From NCBI RefSeq assembly GCF_020510685.1, contig NZ_CP075185.1, positions 3,906,001 through 3,970,000 on the forward strand: 64,000 bases of DNA. Direction: 5' to 3'. Shown piece after piece: positions 36,271-48,454 of the stretch (positions are counted from its first letter, which is position 1; each line of letters begins with the position of its first letter). Under the pieces are notes generated by a model. The model ran no database searches, was not told the origin of the DNA, and saw only the letters and a list, made by a program, of their open reading frames with translations. This stretch comes from Dechloromonas denitrificans. Its GTDB lineage: Bacteria; Pseudomonadota; Gammaproteobacteria; Burkholderiales; Rhodocyclaceae. The translations under genes and the position numbers were made by a program.

Positions 36271-37305
36271 TCAGTCCTTTTCGCCAAAGACGCCGCCGCG
36301 GATCAGGGTTGCCATCACGTAATGTTGATTACCGGCTTCCGGCGCTTTGTCTTTCAGCACCCAATCGTCGAGCAGATTGTAGAAGTCAGCCTTCTGCTTC
36401 GGCTGGCGGTAAGCCTTGCCTTGCGATGTCACCGAGCCGTACGGCTCCACCGCAATCGGGCCGATGTTCCCGTTCTCTTCATCCGCCGGGTACCAGGTAT
36501 CGATGGTGCGCAAGGCATTGCCGATTTTCTGGCTGTGGATCCCGGCCACGTCGCCGACGTGATAAAGGGTCTTGCTCTTTTGGCCCTTCTTGTCGCCACG
36601 GTCGAGAATCAACTCCTGTGAGGGATAAACCTCCTGCCCATCGCCCACCCGCACGTAAGCAACAACCTCCAGCAAGGCATGCGCTTGCCCGGCCAGCCCC
36701 AGCTCGATCACCTTCGCCAACTCGCCCAAAGCCTGGCTATCGGCAGCGAAGTCGCGCAGCGAAAAACCCAGTGCGTCGAAAGTCCAGCTTTGCGCGGCTT
36801 CGCCCTGCGCCAGTTGGCGAACCTGGACTTCGACCTGTTCCGCGCCCATCCGGTTGCGCCACAGGAAACGGCCGTTGGCCAGGTTGCTGGCATAGCGCCG
36901 GGCCAGTTCGGCAAAGCCAACCTCTTTGGCGTATTGCTGCACCGTGCCTTGCAGCTTGATCTGGTAGTCGGCGTTATTGCATGCCGAGGGCGTTCCGGCA
37001 CCGCCCAGGATGCGCAGGGTAAAGCGCACGCGCAGCGTGTCGGCGTCGTTGGGCAGGGTTGCGACATCAACTGTCTGCAAATTCGGCGACTGGATCGAGG
37101 CATCGAGCTTGGCCGGGTCCTGGTCCTTGGTCGAGAGGCGGTTGGAGATCGTGCCGCGCACGGATTTCTCGCGCACAGCGACGGCCACCCATTTTTCTCC
37201 AGCACCACGCTCTGCCCATTTTCCAGCACTAAAAAGTGCGTCGGAAGGATCGAGCTTGCGTTCAAAAGCGAGGACGGAAGCGGTTTTCAGGTCGGTTTTA
37301 GCCAT
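36271..37305 (-). CDS. csy3: Csy3 (Cas7f), Csy complex backbone subunit
   Basis: 344 residues from the ATG at 37305, preceded by AAGGAG. A longer frame with an earlier start overlaps csy2 and is rejected. Signature stretches are [48 protein letters not shown] and [20 protein letters not shown]. Six copies of Cas7f form the helical backbone along the crRNA spacer in the type I-F complex. It overlaps the end of csy2 by 8 nt. All parts look intact. Confidence 0.98.
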   Translation of the reverse strand: MAKTDLKTASVLAFERKLDPSDALFSAGKWAERGAGEKWVAVAVREKSVRGTISNRLSTKDQDPAKLDASIQSPNLQTVDVATLPNDADTLRVRFTLRILGGAGTPSACNNADYQIKLQGTVQQYAKEVGFAELARRYASNLANGRFLWRNRMGAEQVEVQVRQLAQGEAAQSWTFDALGFSLRDFAADSQALGELAKVIELGLAGQAHALLEVVAYVRVGDGQEVYPSQELILDRGDKKGQKSKTLYHVGDVAGIHSQKIGNALRTIDTWYPADEENGNIGPIAVEPYGSVTSQGKAYRQPKQKADFYNLLDDWVLKDKAPEAGNQHYVMATLIRGGVFGEKD

Positions 37306-38275
37306 TTTGTTGCTCCTTGAAGTTGGCAAGCGATTCGGAATAGCGATTGATGCAGCGATAAATGCCGTTGGCGGCGTCGGTTTCCTGCGTCCACAGCAGT
37401 TGGCTCAGGTCATTGAGCCGATGCGGACTGACCCACTCACCCAGCGAGTAAAGACTTTCAACAAAGCGGAAAGGCGTAGCGGCGTCGCGGGCGTTTTCCA
37501 CCTCGCCCGGCGCGTAAAGCGGCGAAATGCCGCCGTAGCCGATGGGCAGCGGCACCAGCCAACCGGGCTTGCGGCGGATTTCCCATTTCACCGGCGCATC
37601 GGCCTCGTCCGCTTGGCTGACGACCGGCTCGATGTTGAGGCGCGAAAGATCGAGCAAGGCGTCGAGGGCGTTGCTATCCGGCTGTGTCGCCCGCATTTCA
37701 TCAAGATGGCCGGCCAGCAGGTCGTCTCGCTGAACCAGGGCAAAACCCGGCAACAGGCGACGGCGCAGGCGGCGGAATATCCTGGCGTCGCCCTCGACAT
37801 CGCCGGCCAGCGGCCACCATTGGGCCTGATAGCGTTTCCCCGCCTGGTGCAGCAGGCTGCCGCCGGCCAAGCGCATGCCCTGGGCGGCGTGGTGCAGTCG
37901 CTCGGCCAGGTCTTTGCCGTCGCCATCGGACTTGTAATCCCTGACAGCGATAACCAGGCTGACTTCCATGTGGGCGCGGCCTTCTTCGACCAGCGCCAGC
38001 GTGCCGCCGTCCTTGCCGACCGGATTGCGGGTCAAGCGGAACACCTGGGTACGACGCCCCGGCGGTTGAAAAACCTGCGGTTCGAAGTGGTGGCAGATGA
38101 TGCCCACACCGGCAAAGCCTTCATCCAGCTCCGCCGCGAACTTGCGCTCCAGCGCATGGGCAAACCCGGCAAAAGCGGTCGGCGAAGGAAAACCCCAGGT
38201 CAACGGCCCGGAGATGGCATTGGCGTTCTGCACCTTGAGATGCGGCAACAGAACCAAGGCAAAGACATCACTCAT
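37298..38275 (-). CDS. csy2: Csy2 (Cas5f), Csy complex subunit
   Basis: 325 residues from the ATG at 38275, which overlaps the csy1 stop by 8 nt. Typical blocks are [47 protein letters not shown] and [17 protein letters not shown]. Cas5f caps the 5' handle of the crRNA together with Csy1 and helps PAM recognition. The length matches the Pseudomonas protein (about 327). Confidence 0.97.
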   Translation of the reverse strand: MSDVFALVLLPHLKVQNANAISGPLTWGFPSPTAFAGFAHALERKFAAELDEGFAGVGIICHHFEPQVFQPPGRRTQVFRLTRNPVGKDGGTLALVEEGRAHMEVSLVIAVRDYKSDGDGKDLAERLHHAAQGMRLAGGSLLHQAGKRYQAQWWPLAGDVEGDARIFRRLRRRLLPGFALVQRDDLLAGHLDEMRATQPDSNALDALLDLSRLNIEPVVSQADEADAPVKWEIRRKPGWLVPLPIGYGGISPLYAPGEVENARDAATPFRFVESLYSLGEWVSPHRLNDLSQLLWTQETDAANGIYRCINRYSESLANFKEQQNG

Positions 38276-39587
38276 CGTCAGCCACCTCATCGCGCATCAT
38301 GCGCATTTCATCGTCCAGAACATCGCGCCAATGCGCCGCTTCAACCGCGCCCATCGGCGTGCAGGGAGTGGTCAGGCGGGCGTTCAGCCAGTTGCCGAAG
38401 CGCCGGCAAATTTCGTCCTGCCAGTCGCCACGTTGCCGCAGGCTGGCGAAATCGGTGTCCTGCTCGGCCCGCTCCGGGTCGAGCCAGCATTGCTCGGCGC
38501 CATTGAGCAGGCATTCAGGTAGCGCACTCCAGCCAGGTTCCAGTTGCCGCAGTTCGGCGGCGTACTGGAACGCCTCGTCACGGATCAAGCCGGCCAGTTC
38601 GGCCCGCTTGTCGCGGATGCGGATGTTGGTCCCGGCATGCTCGACGCTGACCAGGAACTCTTTCAGGATGCGGACCAGCTCGCGTACCCGAGGACGGCTG
38701 CCGAAAATGCGGTCGAAAACGCTGTTGACCGCCAGCGGCGCGCGAACCTCGGCGGATTTCCAGTTCGGCGGCAGCGAAGGCAGGAGGTAGTTTTCGCCAT
38801 AACGCTCGCTGTTCAGTTGGCTGATGTTCTGCGGCTTGGTGCCCCCGAAATTCTGAATCGCCACATTCGGGTATTCGCAATAACCGTGCGGATGGGCAAG
38901 CCCGTTGCGTCTCGCATCCCGCGCCGCCTTGGCCTCGTCGGAAAAACGATCCTCGCGGATTCGCTTCCACAAGCCATGCACCAGCGAGGTCGGAAAAAGC
39001 GGCGCGAGCAGATGGTAGCTTTGGCCTTCAATCGGCCAATACACCTGCTTGGCGAGCTTGTTGGAAGCCGGCTGTCCCTTGGCTTCAGTCAGCGATGCGA
39101 AGGCCGCCATCAAGGTTTGCGCCAAATCGGCATCATCGGAAAACGCTGCAGCCAATGCAGGATCTGCCGTTGCGGCAAGGTCCAGGATGGTTTTTCCGCC
39201 CACCGAAAGGCGGAGAAATTTATACACATCCAGCGCCGCCGCATTGCCAACCACATCCGGCACCAAGCGCTGGGCCACCGTATGCGTACCGACGATTTCT
39301 TCACCGACCGCCGGATTGCCGGCAACGCTCAGACTAGAGCCGCGAGCGTCGGGATGGGTAAATTTAAGGGCATGGGTTACTTGCTGAATCTGGCCCACGC
39401 GCCGGGCGGCATCGGGAATCCAGTTTGCCGGCAGGTAATCCTGCAGCAAGGTTTGCCGCTGCTCATCCTCTTCCGGCTTGAGCTTTTCCAGCTTGGGCTG
39501 GAGGCGTTCCTGCAGAAAAGCATGAATCGTCGCCTTGATCGACGCCACCGAACCCGGTGGTGCCAGTGAGTTACTTGGTTCTGTCAT
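38268..39587 (-). CDS. csy1: Csy1 (Cas8f), large subunit of the Csy complex
   Basis: 439 residues from the ATG at 39587, behind AAAGGAG; an upstream in-frame start 23 codons earlier lacks a ribosome site. Recognisable blocks are KFTHPDARGSSLSVAGNPAV, YPNVAIQNFGGTKPQNISQL and GYCEYPNVA. Cas8f recognises the PAM (5'-CC in characterised I-F systems) and recruits Cas2/3. It sits 26 nt after cas2-3, the only sizeable gap in the operon. Confidence 0.97.
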   Translation of the reverse strand: MTEPSNSLAPPGSVASIKATIHAFLQERLQPKLEKLKPEEDEQRQTLLQDYLPANWIPDAARRVGQIQQVTHALKFTHPDARGSSLSVAGNPAVGEEIVGTHTVAQRLVPDVVGNAAALDVYKFLRLSVGGKTILDLAATADPALAAAFSDDADLAQTLMAAFASLTEAKGQPASNKLAKQVYWPIEGQSYHLLAPLFPTSLVHGLWKRIREDRFSDEAKAARDARRNGLAHPHGYCEYPNVAIQNFGGTKPQNISQLNSERYGENYLLPSLPPNWKSAEVRAPLAVNSVFDRIFGSRPRVRELVRILKEFLVSVEHAGTNIRIRDKRAELAGLIRDEAFQYAAELRQLEPGWSALPECLLNGAEQCWLDPERAEQDTDFASLRQRGDWQDEICRRFGNWLNARLTTPCTPMGAVEAAHWRDVLDDEMRMMRDEVADDE

Positions 39588-39613
39588 CTGTACGCTCCTT
39601 TGCTGAAAACTGC

Positions 39614-42600
39614 TTAGCGAAACCTGCTGAAACCTAATACGGGGTGATACCCCCACTCTTCATCAACTTGCAGCCCGTCTTCCACGGACTTCAACGGCAA
39701 ATCCAGCACGCCGAATTTCTCCGCGCACTCGCGGAGTTCCATGTCCAGACGCTCGGCCAGACTGGCCAGTGCCGCCGGGTAATCCGGCTCGCCCCAGAAG
39801 CCAAGGCTGGGGCCTGGTTCCAGGGAAATTCGATGCAGGAGGTTGTCGACCACAACCGGCTTGCCGTCGTCGCCAAAGCGACAAAAACCAATCTTCCCGT
39901 CCTCCTCCGGGAGCAGGCCGTAGCGTTGTCGGCCCAGCTTGTCCTGGCGGAATGGATCGCGGCGCTGCAGGTAGCCGCTGAGGTGCGCGCCGGTCGTCCA
40001 CCACAAGGGCACAGGCAGGCTGAGCGGCGTTTGTCCGGATGACGGCGCCTGCATCAGTTCGCGCAAACGGGCATGTTCGAGATCGACCAAGTTGCCGGTT
40101 GGGCAAAGCTCGTCGCGCTCGCAAATGCGGCTGGAAGCGTCGATGGCTTTCAATTGCTCCGGCGCCAGCAGTTCGGTAAGCCGATGGCTCAGGAGCCGGA
40201 AATTCTTGGCCGCCGGATTGGACGACTCGAAGCCGGGGCGCAAGAAGGCCGGCTGGCTCATGCCGGTGGTCAGGTGCTGGATGTTGGTGTCGAGCAGCAA
40301 CAAGTTGGTGGGCGAGTAGGCATCCGGCCGATGGCGGCGCACCCGGCCGGCCAATTGGATGATCGAGCGCATCGACGAGGGTTCGACAATCGCCCAGTCG
40401 TAATCGTGGTCCCGCCCGACTTCGGCGACGGCAGTGGCGAGAACGACGAAGAGGTGGTCGCTTTCGGGGCCGGCGGTAATCGCCTGCTGGATTTCCGGCT
40501 CGGCAAAGACGGCTTGCGGCTGCTTACGGTTGAGCAGGCGATCCAGTCGATGTTCGATGGCCGAGCGCACCAGCAGCGGGTGCCGCGAGTGGTAAACACA
40601 AAGGTGGATACGCTGCCCGCGCTCGGCACCGAGGCGGATCAACTCCCGCGCCACGGCAACCAGCGGATTGATATTGGCGAAGCGTACGAGGCCAAAACTG
40701 ATCTTCTTGCCGCTGGCTGGGTCGACCGTGCAATTTAACTGGTGCAGGCGGCTCAATTGCGGCCGCAAGGCTTGCGCCAGTTCGGCACAGACGATTTCGA
40801 GCTTGGCCTGGGCAATCGGCAGCGGCAGGATTTCGGCATGCCGCCGCGCTTCGGCGCGCGCCAAGCGAGCCAGTCGTTTCTGTACAAAATTCTGGTGCTC
40901 GGCACGGTAGCTTTCGGCAGCGCCGTGCTCGGAAGCCACCGCCGAGAACTCGTCAAACCAGGCGCAGCAGACATTGAGCGGCTGGCCGGGCCGGCCTCGG
41001 TGCTGCTGGAACTGCTGCCGACCGGCCAGATAGGCCTGAAACAGGCCTTCGATCAGTGCCGGCGGCAAGGTGGCCGAAGAGAGCAACACCCGGCTGCCCA
41101 GCATGCCGGCCCAATGCACCAGACGGCTGAGCGCCGGCAGGTCTTCCATACCGAAATCGTCCGGCTCGTCGAGCACCAGATCGGAACTCATCAGGCGCAG
41201 CATGGGCGGAATCTGGTGGCCACCGCGCGTGCCTTCGGTGGCGGGCATCAGGTGATCGATGGTGCACACCAGGATGGGCGCGTTGAGCAATTTGCTGGCC
41301 GGCTGATTTTCGCCCAGCCAGCGATTCAGCGGGCCATCCTCCAGGCTGCCGTCGTAGAAAACCTGGTTGTATTCGGGCAGCAGTTCGGCGCTGGATTCGG
41401 AGCCGTTGGCCTGCAGGCGGGCTTCGGCCTGTTGCTGCTCATGCAGCGCCCGCACGGCGGCACCGCCGACCAGCACGGCCATTTCGTCGCTCCCGAGACG
41501 CAGGCGATCGCGATAGGCATCGCCGGTTTGTAAGGTCAGCGTGCGCAAACCAAGGGCGACGGTAAACCGCGCCCCGCGCACCGAATCGGCCAGCGCATAG
41601 AGAATGCGGCCGTTTGCCAGCGTCTTGCCGCAGCCGGTCGACGCCATGTTGATGCCGAAAAAGCCCTGTTCTGCGGAACGGGCGCGCAGGCCTTCGGCCA
41701 CGTCGAAAGCGCGGTTCTGCCAGGCAAAGGCATCCTTGCTGCGTTCGCGAAACCCCTTGTGGCGGGCCAGACGTGGTAACTGTGCTGCCAGCCGGGGCAA
41801 AGCCTGCACGACGCGGCTGGCATTCACCTCGACGCCAATCAGGTGTTCGTCGAGGCGTTGTTTGAGCTGGCCGGTTTTGCGGTCGGTATTGGCGTAAACC
41901 GCATCCTTCTTGCCGACCTTGTCACCGTAACGCTCGTGGCTGGGCTCGCTGGAATAGTAGTGATCGGACAACATCAGCGCCATGCGGGAAAGGTGCAGAA
42001 CGTAAGCTTCATGGCGCCAGTCACGCGGCTCCCGCCCGAGCTGTTGCAACAGAGCCGACGCCACTTTGCCCGCGTGCTTGCGCCAATGCTTGCTGGTCAG
42101 CGGCAAGCCTTTCGGGAAATGCCAGCAGGCGGCGATTTCTGTTTGCTTCATGCCTTCGCGTGCGCCACACCAGTTGGCTTCGATATTGGCGGGCAAGTAG
42201 GCCAGCGCCTTGGTATGTAGGGTTTCCGGCGTCGGCATGCGGTGATGGCTGACGATCAGCCAGCCAACCACTTGCGCCAGGGGCGGCAAGGTGGCAAACG
42301 GTGTTTTGACGCCGCTGGTTCCAACGCCATCCTTGAGCAGGCGAGTTTCGACCTCCTTGGCTGCGCTGTCCGGGAGATCAGCCATCCGCGCCAACCAGTC
42401 GGTGTCGGCGTCGCCATTTACGAAGGCCTCGAACAGGCGCAGCGAAACCCACTCGTGACGATAGGCATCGGCCAAGGGCTTGCTACTTTTCAGCTTGTTT
42501 TGAAAGGCTTCGCTGGCCTTGCCGAAATCGTGGAACAGCGCGGCAATGCTCACCAGCAAACGGATGATTTCAGCGCTGTGCCAGTCGTTTTCATCGTTGG

Positions 42601-42898
42601 CGCGCAGGATGTCGCGGCTGGTGGTATTGGTCGGCGTGGCGCCTCTTTCGTTGAATTGCCGGGCATCGCCGACGATCCAGATCAGTTCGCTGTGGTCCTT
42701 GCCGCGTATCCAGTGGCAGGCCACCGCCGTATTCTTGCGGGCAGTCTGGCGCAGCAGACGGCGCAGGGTATCCAGCCCGTTCTGCGTGATCGCCGTCTGC
42801 CAGGTGCGCTCGCCACGCCGTTCGGCGAACTGGTCGAGGATGCGCCGGGTTTCGACCAGCGCATTCTTGCTGCACTGGGAAATCAGCATGATGTTCAT
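39614..42898 (-). CDS. cas2-3: Cas2-Cas3 fusion nuclease-helicase (type I-F)
   Basis: 1094 residues. Residues 1-95 are the Cas2 domain (MNIMLISQCSKNALVETRRI, then IWIVGDARQFN), the hallmark of I-F. An HD nuclease follows (ALFHDFGKASEAF, His-Asp at 123-124), then a superfamily 2 helicase with Walker A STGCGKT (420-426), the DEAD-equivalent LDEPD (576-580) and QLAGRVRRH (motif VI). It serves both in spacer integration with Cas1 and in degrading targets marked by the Csy complex. It is coupled to cas1 by ATGA. No motif is missing. Confidence 0.98.
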   Translation of the reverse strand: MNIMLISQCSKNALVETRRILDQFAERRGERTWQTAITQNGLDTLRRLLRQTARKNTAVACHWIRGKDHSELIWIVGDARQFNERGATPTNTTSRDILRANDENDWHSAEIIRLLVSIAALFHDFGKASEAFQNKLKSSKPLADAYRHEWVSLRLFEAFVNGDADTDWLARMADLPDSAAKEVETRLLKDGVGTSGVKTPFATLPPLAQVVGWLIVSHHRMPTPETLHTKALAYLPANIEANWCGAREGMKQTEIAACWHFPKGLPLTSKHWRKHAGKVASALLQQLGREPRDWRHEAYVLHLSRMALMLSDHYYSSEPSHERYGDKVGKKDAVYANTDRKTGQLKQRLDEHLIGVEVNASRVVQALPRLAAQLPRLARHKGFRERSKDAFAWQNRAFDVAEGLRARSAEQGFFGINMASTGCGKTLANGRILYALADSVRGARFTVALGLRTLTLQTGDAYRDRLRLGSDEMAVLVGGAAVRALHEQQQAEARLQANGSESSAELLPEYNQVFYDGSLEDGPLNRWLGENQPASKLLNAPILVCTIDHLMPATEGTRGGHQIPPMLRLMSSDLVLDEPDDFGMEDLPALSRLVHWAGMLGSRVLLSSATLPPALIEGLFQAYLAGRQQFQQHRGRPGQPLNVCCAWFDEFSAVASEHGAAESYRAEHQNFVQKRLARLARAEARRHAEILPLPIAQAKLEIVCAELAQALRPQLSRLHQLNCTVDPASGKKISFGLVRFANINPLVAVARELIRLGAERGQRIHLCVYHSRHPLLVRSAIEHRLDRLLNRKQPQAVFAEPEIQQAITAGPESDHLFVVLATAVAEVGRDHDYDWAIVEPSSMRSIIQLAGRVRRHRPDAYSPTNLLLLDTNIQHLTTGMSQPAFLRPGFESSNPAAKNFRLLSHRLTELLAPEQLKAIDASSRICERDELCPTGNLVDLEHARLRELMQAPSSGQTPLSLPVPLWWTTGAHLSGYLQRRDPFRQDKLGRQRYGLLPEEDGKIGFCRFGDDGKPVVVDNLLHRISLEPGPSLGFWGEPDYPAALASLAERLDMELRECAEKFGVLDLPLKSVEDGLQVDEEWGYHPVLGFSRFR

Positions 42899-43872
42899 GA
42901 CTCGGCCGCCCCCGTTTTGAGTGCGACGGCCTTGATCGTGTCGATGGCGAAATCGAGCGCTTCGGTCTGGGCAAAACGTTCGATACAGCCCTGACGAAAG
43001 GTTTGCTCATCGTCGCCGCGCATGGCCGAGATAAAGGCTTGCGGCAAGACCAGCGCGTCCTTGATCAGATCGGCTACGTCGAAGACCAGCCCACCGCGCC
43101 GCGTCTTGCCGTGCAGGATCGCCAGACCGTGCGGCAGGCCGAGCACCCAGGTTGCCGTGGCACCGAGGCCGTAGGCAAGATAGTTGCCGTGATCGAGGAA
43201 ACGATTGGCCGGATCGGTGCCGCCACCGCGTTTGGCGCGCGTGAATTCGCCGTAGCCGACCGCGTTGACCGCCAGCTTGAAGAGATGTTTGGTCAGCCGC
43301 GCCTCTTCGGTCAGCAAGGCCGTGTTGTCCACGGCGGCGGCGACATGCTGGCGCGAAGACGCCAGCGCATTGAGCAAAACATGGGCGTCGATCTGGAAAC
43401 CGGCATCGGACAATTGCCGATTGTTGATCCACTGCTTGGCGATGAAGTCGAGGCGGACCTGCTGAAAGGCTTTTGCCGCTTCCAGACGCTTGGCATCGTC
43501 GAACCAAAAACGAACCCAGGCCTGCAAATATTCAGTCGGGCGATATTCGCTTTGCGGCGAAAACCAGGCGACTTCGACATCGATTTCGTTAGCGCTGAAC
43601 AAAGGCGTTCCACCGCCCCCGCAGAAACCAACCATCACGCCAGCCTTGGCCAACTCCCGCATAGCAGCTTGCGTGATCGACGTCCCCGTCCCGAGCATGA
43701 CCGACGTGGTATTGGCGATGGGGATGTTCCAGTACATGGAGCGAGATCCCTCGTCGGTCACGTATTCCACGCGACCGCCATTGACCAGAACCCGACAGTG
43801 TTCCAGGTAATAGAGATTGGCCCGCTTCGAGTGCAGGATGGTTTTCAAGTCGGACGGGGTGAAATCATCCAT
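42895..43872 (-). CDS. cas1: Cas1 integrase (type I-F)
   Basis: 325 residues from the ATG at 43872 (MDDFTPSDLKTILHSKRANL), 8 nt after AAGGAG; the ATG two codons earlier is too close to that site. Characteristic stretches are YYLEHCRVLVNGGRVEYVTD, FCGGGGTPLFSANEIDVEV and SEYRPTEYLQAW. Cas1 with Cas2/3 integrates new spacers at the leader end. Its start overlaps the WYL regulator stop by 8 nt and its end overlaps cas2-3 by 4 nt. Confidence 0.98.
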   Translation of the reverse strand: MDDFTPSDLKTILHSKRANLYYLEHCRVLVNGGRVEYVTDEGSRSMYWNIPIANTTSVMLGTGTSITQAAMRELAKAGVMVGFCGGGGTPLFSANEIDVEVAWFSPQSEYRPTEYLQAWVRFWFDDAKRLEAAKAFQQVRLDFIAKQWINNRQLSDAGFQIDAHVLLNALASSRQHVAAAVDNTALLTEEARLTKHLFKLAVNAVGYGEFTRAKRGGGTDPANRFLDHGNYLAYGLGATATWVLGLPHGLAILHGKTRRGGLVFDVADLIKDALVLPQAFISAMRGDDEQTFRQGCIERFAQTEALDFAIDTIKAVALKTGAAES

Positions 43873-44836
43873 TGCCATATCTCCTTGCTGCTGCCAGTAG
43901 TAATTGCCCGACCTTCTCCCGCAACCCCGCCGGCCCCACCACCTGGCAATCCGGCCCATATTTCAAAATATCCATGATCAGCTCCGGATCGTTGCTGTAC
44001 GGCAGGCGCAGTTGGTAGCTGCCGTCGTCGAGAAAGCTGCCTTTCTGCTCCGGGTGCCAGTGTTCGGCGGCGACCCAGCGGGCGCGTTCGGGGGTGAAGA
44101 GGAGCGTCGCCCATTGCACTTCGGCGCCGGCGAAGATGCCGTAGCCGGTGCCCAGCGCAGCATCGAGTTCGGCTTCGGGGATTTCCTGGGCGACGGCATC
44201 GATGGTTTTGACGGTTTTGATGGCGTCGACCGCAAAGCTGCGCAGTTCGTCGCGCAGGTGGCACCAGGCGTCGAGGTACCAGTTGTCGCGGTAGTGGGTC
44301 AGGCGTTGCGGCGAGATTTCGCGCTGGCTGGTGTCGCCCTTGCTGCGGGCGACGTATTCGATGCTGAGCCGGCGCCGTTCCATGAGAGCGGCGGCGATGT
44401 GCTGGAAGTGTTGCGGCGCGTAGTGGCGGGCGGCGACGCTCAGGATGCGGATGCGCCGGGCGATCTCGTCGGCAGAATCGGTGGCGCTTTCGAGCATGCC
44501 GAGCAGACGCTGGCGCAACGGGCCAACGTGTTCGGCAAGCAGGCCGCCGGCATCGAAGGCGGCGAGCAGTTGCTGCATGCTGAGCAGGGCATGGATTTCG
44601 CCGGCCGAGAACCAGACGCCGGGCAGTTCGTAACGTTCGACGCTGGCGTCGATGCGGTAGCTGCCGGTGTCGCGGTCGCAAAGGATGGGTACGTTCATGC
44701 GTTCGCGCAGATCCTTGATGTCGCGGTGCACGGTGGCGCGCGAGACTTCAAGACGGTTTTGCAGATCAGCAAAGCTGACGCGGCGCCGGGAAAGCAGCAT
44801 GCGTTCGATGATTCCGAACCGTTCGGATTTGGTCAT
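43865..44836 (-). CDS. WYL-domain transcriptional regulator (HTH-WYL) heading the cas operon
   Basis: 323 residues from the ATG at 44836 (MTKSERFGIIERMLLSRRRV), behind a strong AAGGGGGG. The N-terminal winged helix-turn-helix is VSFADLQNRLEVSRATVHRD; the middle and C-terminal part form a WYL domain (RRRLSIEYVARSKGD, THYRDNWYLDAWCHLRDELR) with the WCX extension. WYL regulators sense ligands, possibly nucleic acid fragments, and several control phage defence loci (BrxR, CapW and related proteins). The gene overlaps cas1, so it is in the cas transcript and probably autoregulates it. TATGAT at 44861-44866 is a candidate -10. It is not a conserved part of I-F operons. Confidence 0.9.
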   Translation of the reverse strand: MTKSERFGIIERMLLSRRRVSFADLQNRLEVSRATVHRDIKDLRERMNVPILCDRDTGSYRIDASVERYELPGVWFSAGEIHALLSMQQLLAAFDAGGLLAEHVGPLRQRLLGMLESATDSADEIARRIRILSVAARHYAPQHFQHIAAALMERRRLSIEYVARSKGDTSQREISPQRLTHYRDNWYLDAWCHLRDELRSFAVDAIKTVKTIDAVAQEIPEAELDAALGTGYGIFAGAEVQWATLLFTPERARWVAAEHWHPEQKGSFLDDGSYQLRLPYSNDPELIMDILKYGPDCQVVGPAGLREKVGQLLLAAARRYGNG

Positions 44837-44905
44837 ACGCCCCCCTTGATTTGTGCCAGCATCATAGCCGCCTGTACTTTTTTGCACTATCGGAACGGCG
44901 GTGAC

Positions 44906-44986
44906 CTACCAGGGCAGATTGGCGATTAGCGCGCCAAAAACGAGGGCGATAAAGACCAGGCGATCAGGTGGATAGGTATTGTTCAT
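44906..44986 (-). CDS. Possible 26-residue membrane microprotein
   Basis: Starts MNNTYPPDRLVFIALVF and ends GALIANLPW, one predicted membrane helix, in the spacer between the WYL gene and uvrA. The GALIANLPW ending recalls the ALVAANLPF stretch of DUF2818, a small betaproteobacterial membrane protein, but the frame stops where that family continues. A weak GGAAA precedes the ATG. It could be a real microprotein, a truncated remnant, or chance. Confidence 0.35.
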   Translation of the reverse strand: MNNTYPPDRLVFIALVFGALIANLPW

Positions 44987-45138
44987 GGCGATTTCCAGTG
45001 GTTGGTTTACGCCACTTTGAAGCACCCGAGTCTCAGGGCGTGAGACTGGAAAAATAATCGGTCGGGCCTTGCCCGGCCGGTCCGCGTTCCAAACCGGCGT
45101 GCCCGAGCGCAAAGCAGAGCGAACAACGCGACCGGAAA

Positions 45139-45154
45139 CTGTTTTTTCATACAG
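45139..45154 (+). promoter_or_regulatory. LexA (SOS) box upstream of uvrA
   Basis: CTGT-N8-ACAG with an AT-rich centre (TTTTTCAT), the gammaproteobacterial/betaproteobacterial LexA consensus. It lies 67 nt before the uvrA ATG, and a -10-like TATAGT is at 45184-45189, so LexA bound here would block RNA polymerase. SOS control of uvrA is well established in E. coli. Confidence 0.75.
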
Positions 45155-45220
45155 TCTTCCGTGCATCCGGCTACAGTTTTGCGTATAGTTCCCCTTCCCC
45201 CAACCGAGAATAGAACAGCG

Positions 45221-48042
<2,822 letters not shown>

Positions 48043-48046
<4 letters not shown>

Positions 48047-48414
48047 GCGCCGCCGAATTCAAGGGCAAGAAAGGCCTGACCCGCCTGTGGAATGCCCTCG
48101 GCTATTCCCGTGACGGCATTGTCGCCGCCTGGCAGAACGAAGCGGCCTTCCGCGAGGAAATCCTGCTCGCTGTGGTGACCATCCCGCTGGCGATCTATCT
48201 CGGCCACAGCGGCATTGAACGCGCCTTGCTGATCGGCAGCATCATCCTGATCCTGATCGTCGAAATCCTCAATTCGGCCGTCGAAGCGGTGGTCGACAAG
48301 GCCTCGCCGGAGAAGAACGAACTGGCCAAGCGGGCCAAGGACATGGGCAGCGCCGCAGTGCTCTTCAGCCTGCTCAATGCGGCCACCGTCTGGGCCTGCG
48401 TTCTCTGGCCCTGA
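48043..48414 (+). CDS. dgkA: Diacylglycerol kinase, prokaryotic DgkA type (copy 2)
   Basis: 123 residues, three membrane helices. Signature [19 protein letters not shown] with the catalytic Glu, then [16 protein letters not shown]. It starts inside the uvrA stop (ATGA), so it is translated from the uvrA transcript and may be SOS-inducible through read-through. Its standard role is recycling diacylglycerol to phosphatidic acid. It shares the [17 protein letters not shown] opening with the copy at 20295, so the two arose by duplication or from a common source; this one is the more typical housekeeping form. Confidence 0.95.
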
Positions 48415-48454
48415 GCGGCAATGCCACGGCGCGCCGGCGCCGGGCGGTGATGGT

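Noticed and set aside
31478..45220. Transposase, integrase or tRNA attachment site bordering the CRISPR module
   Set aside because: None seen at either edge; the flanking genes are intact and no direct repeat of useful length was noticed.
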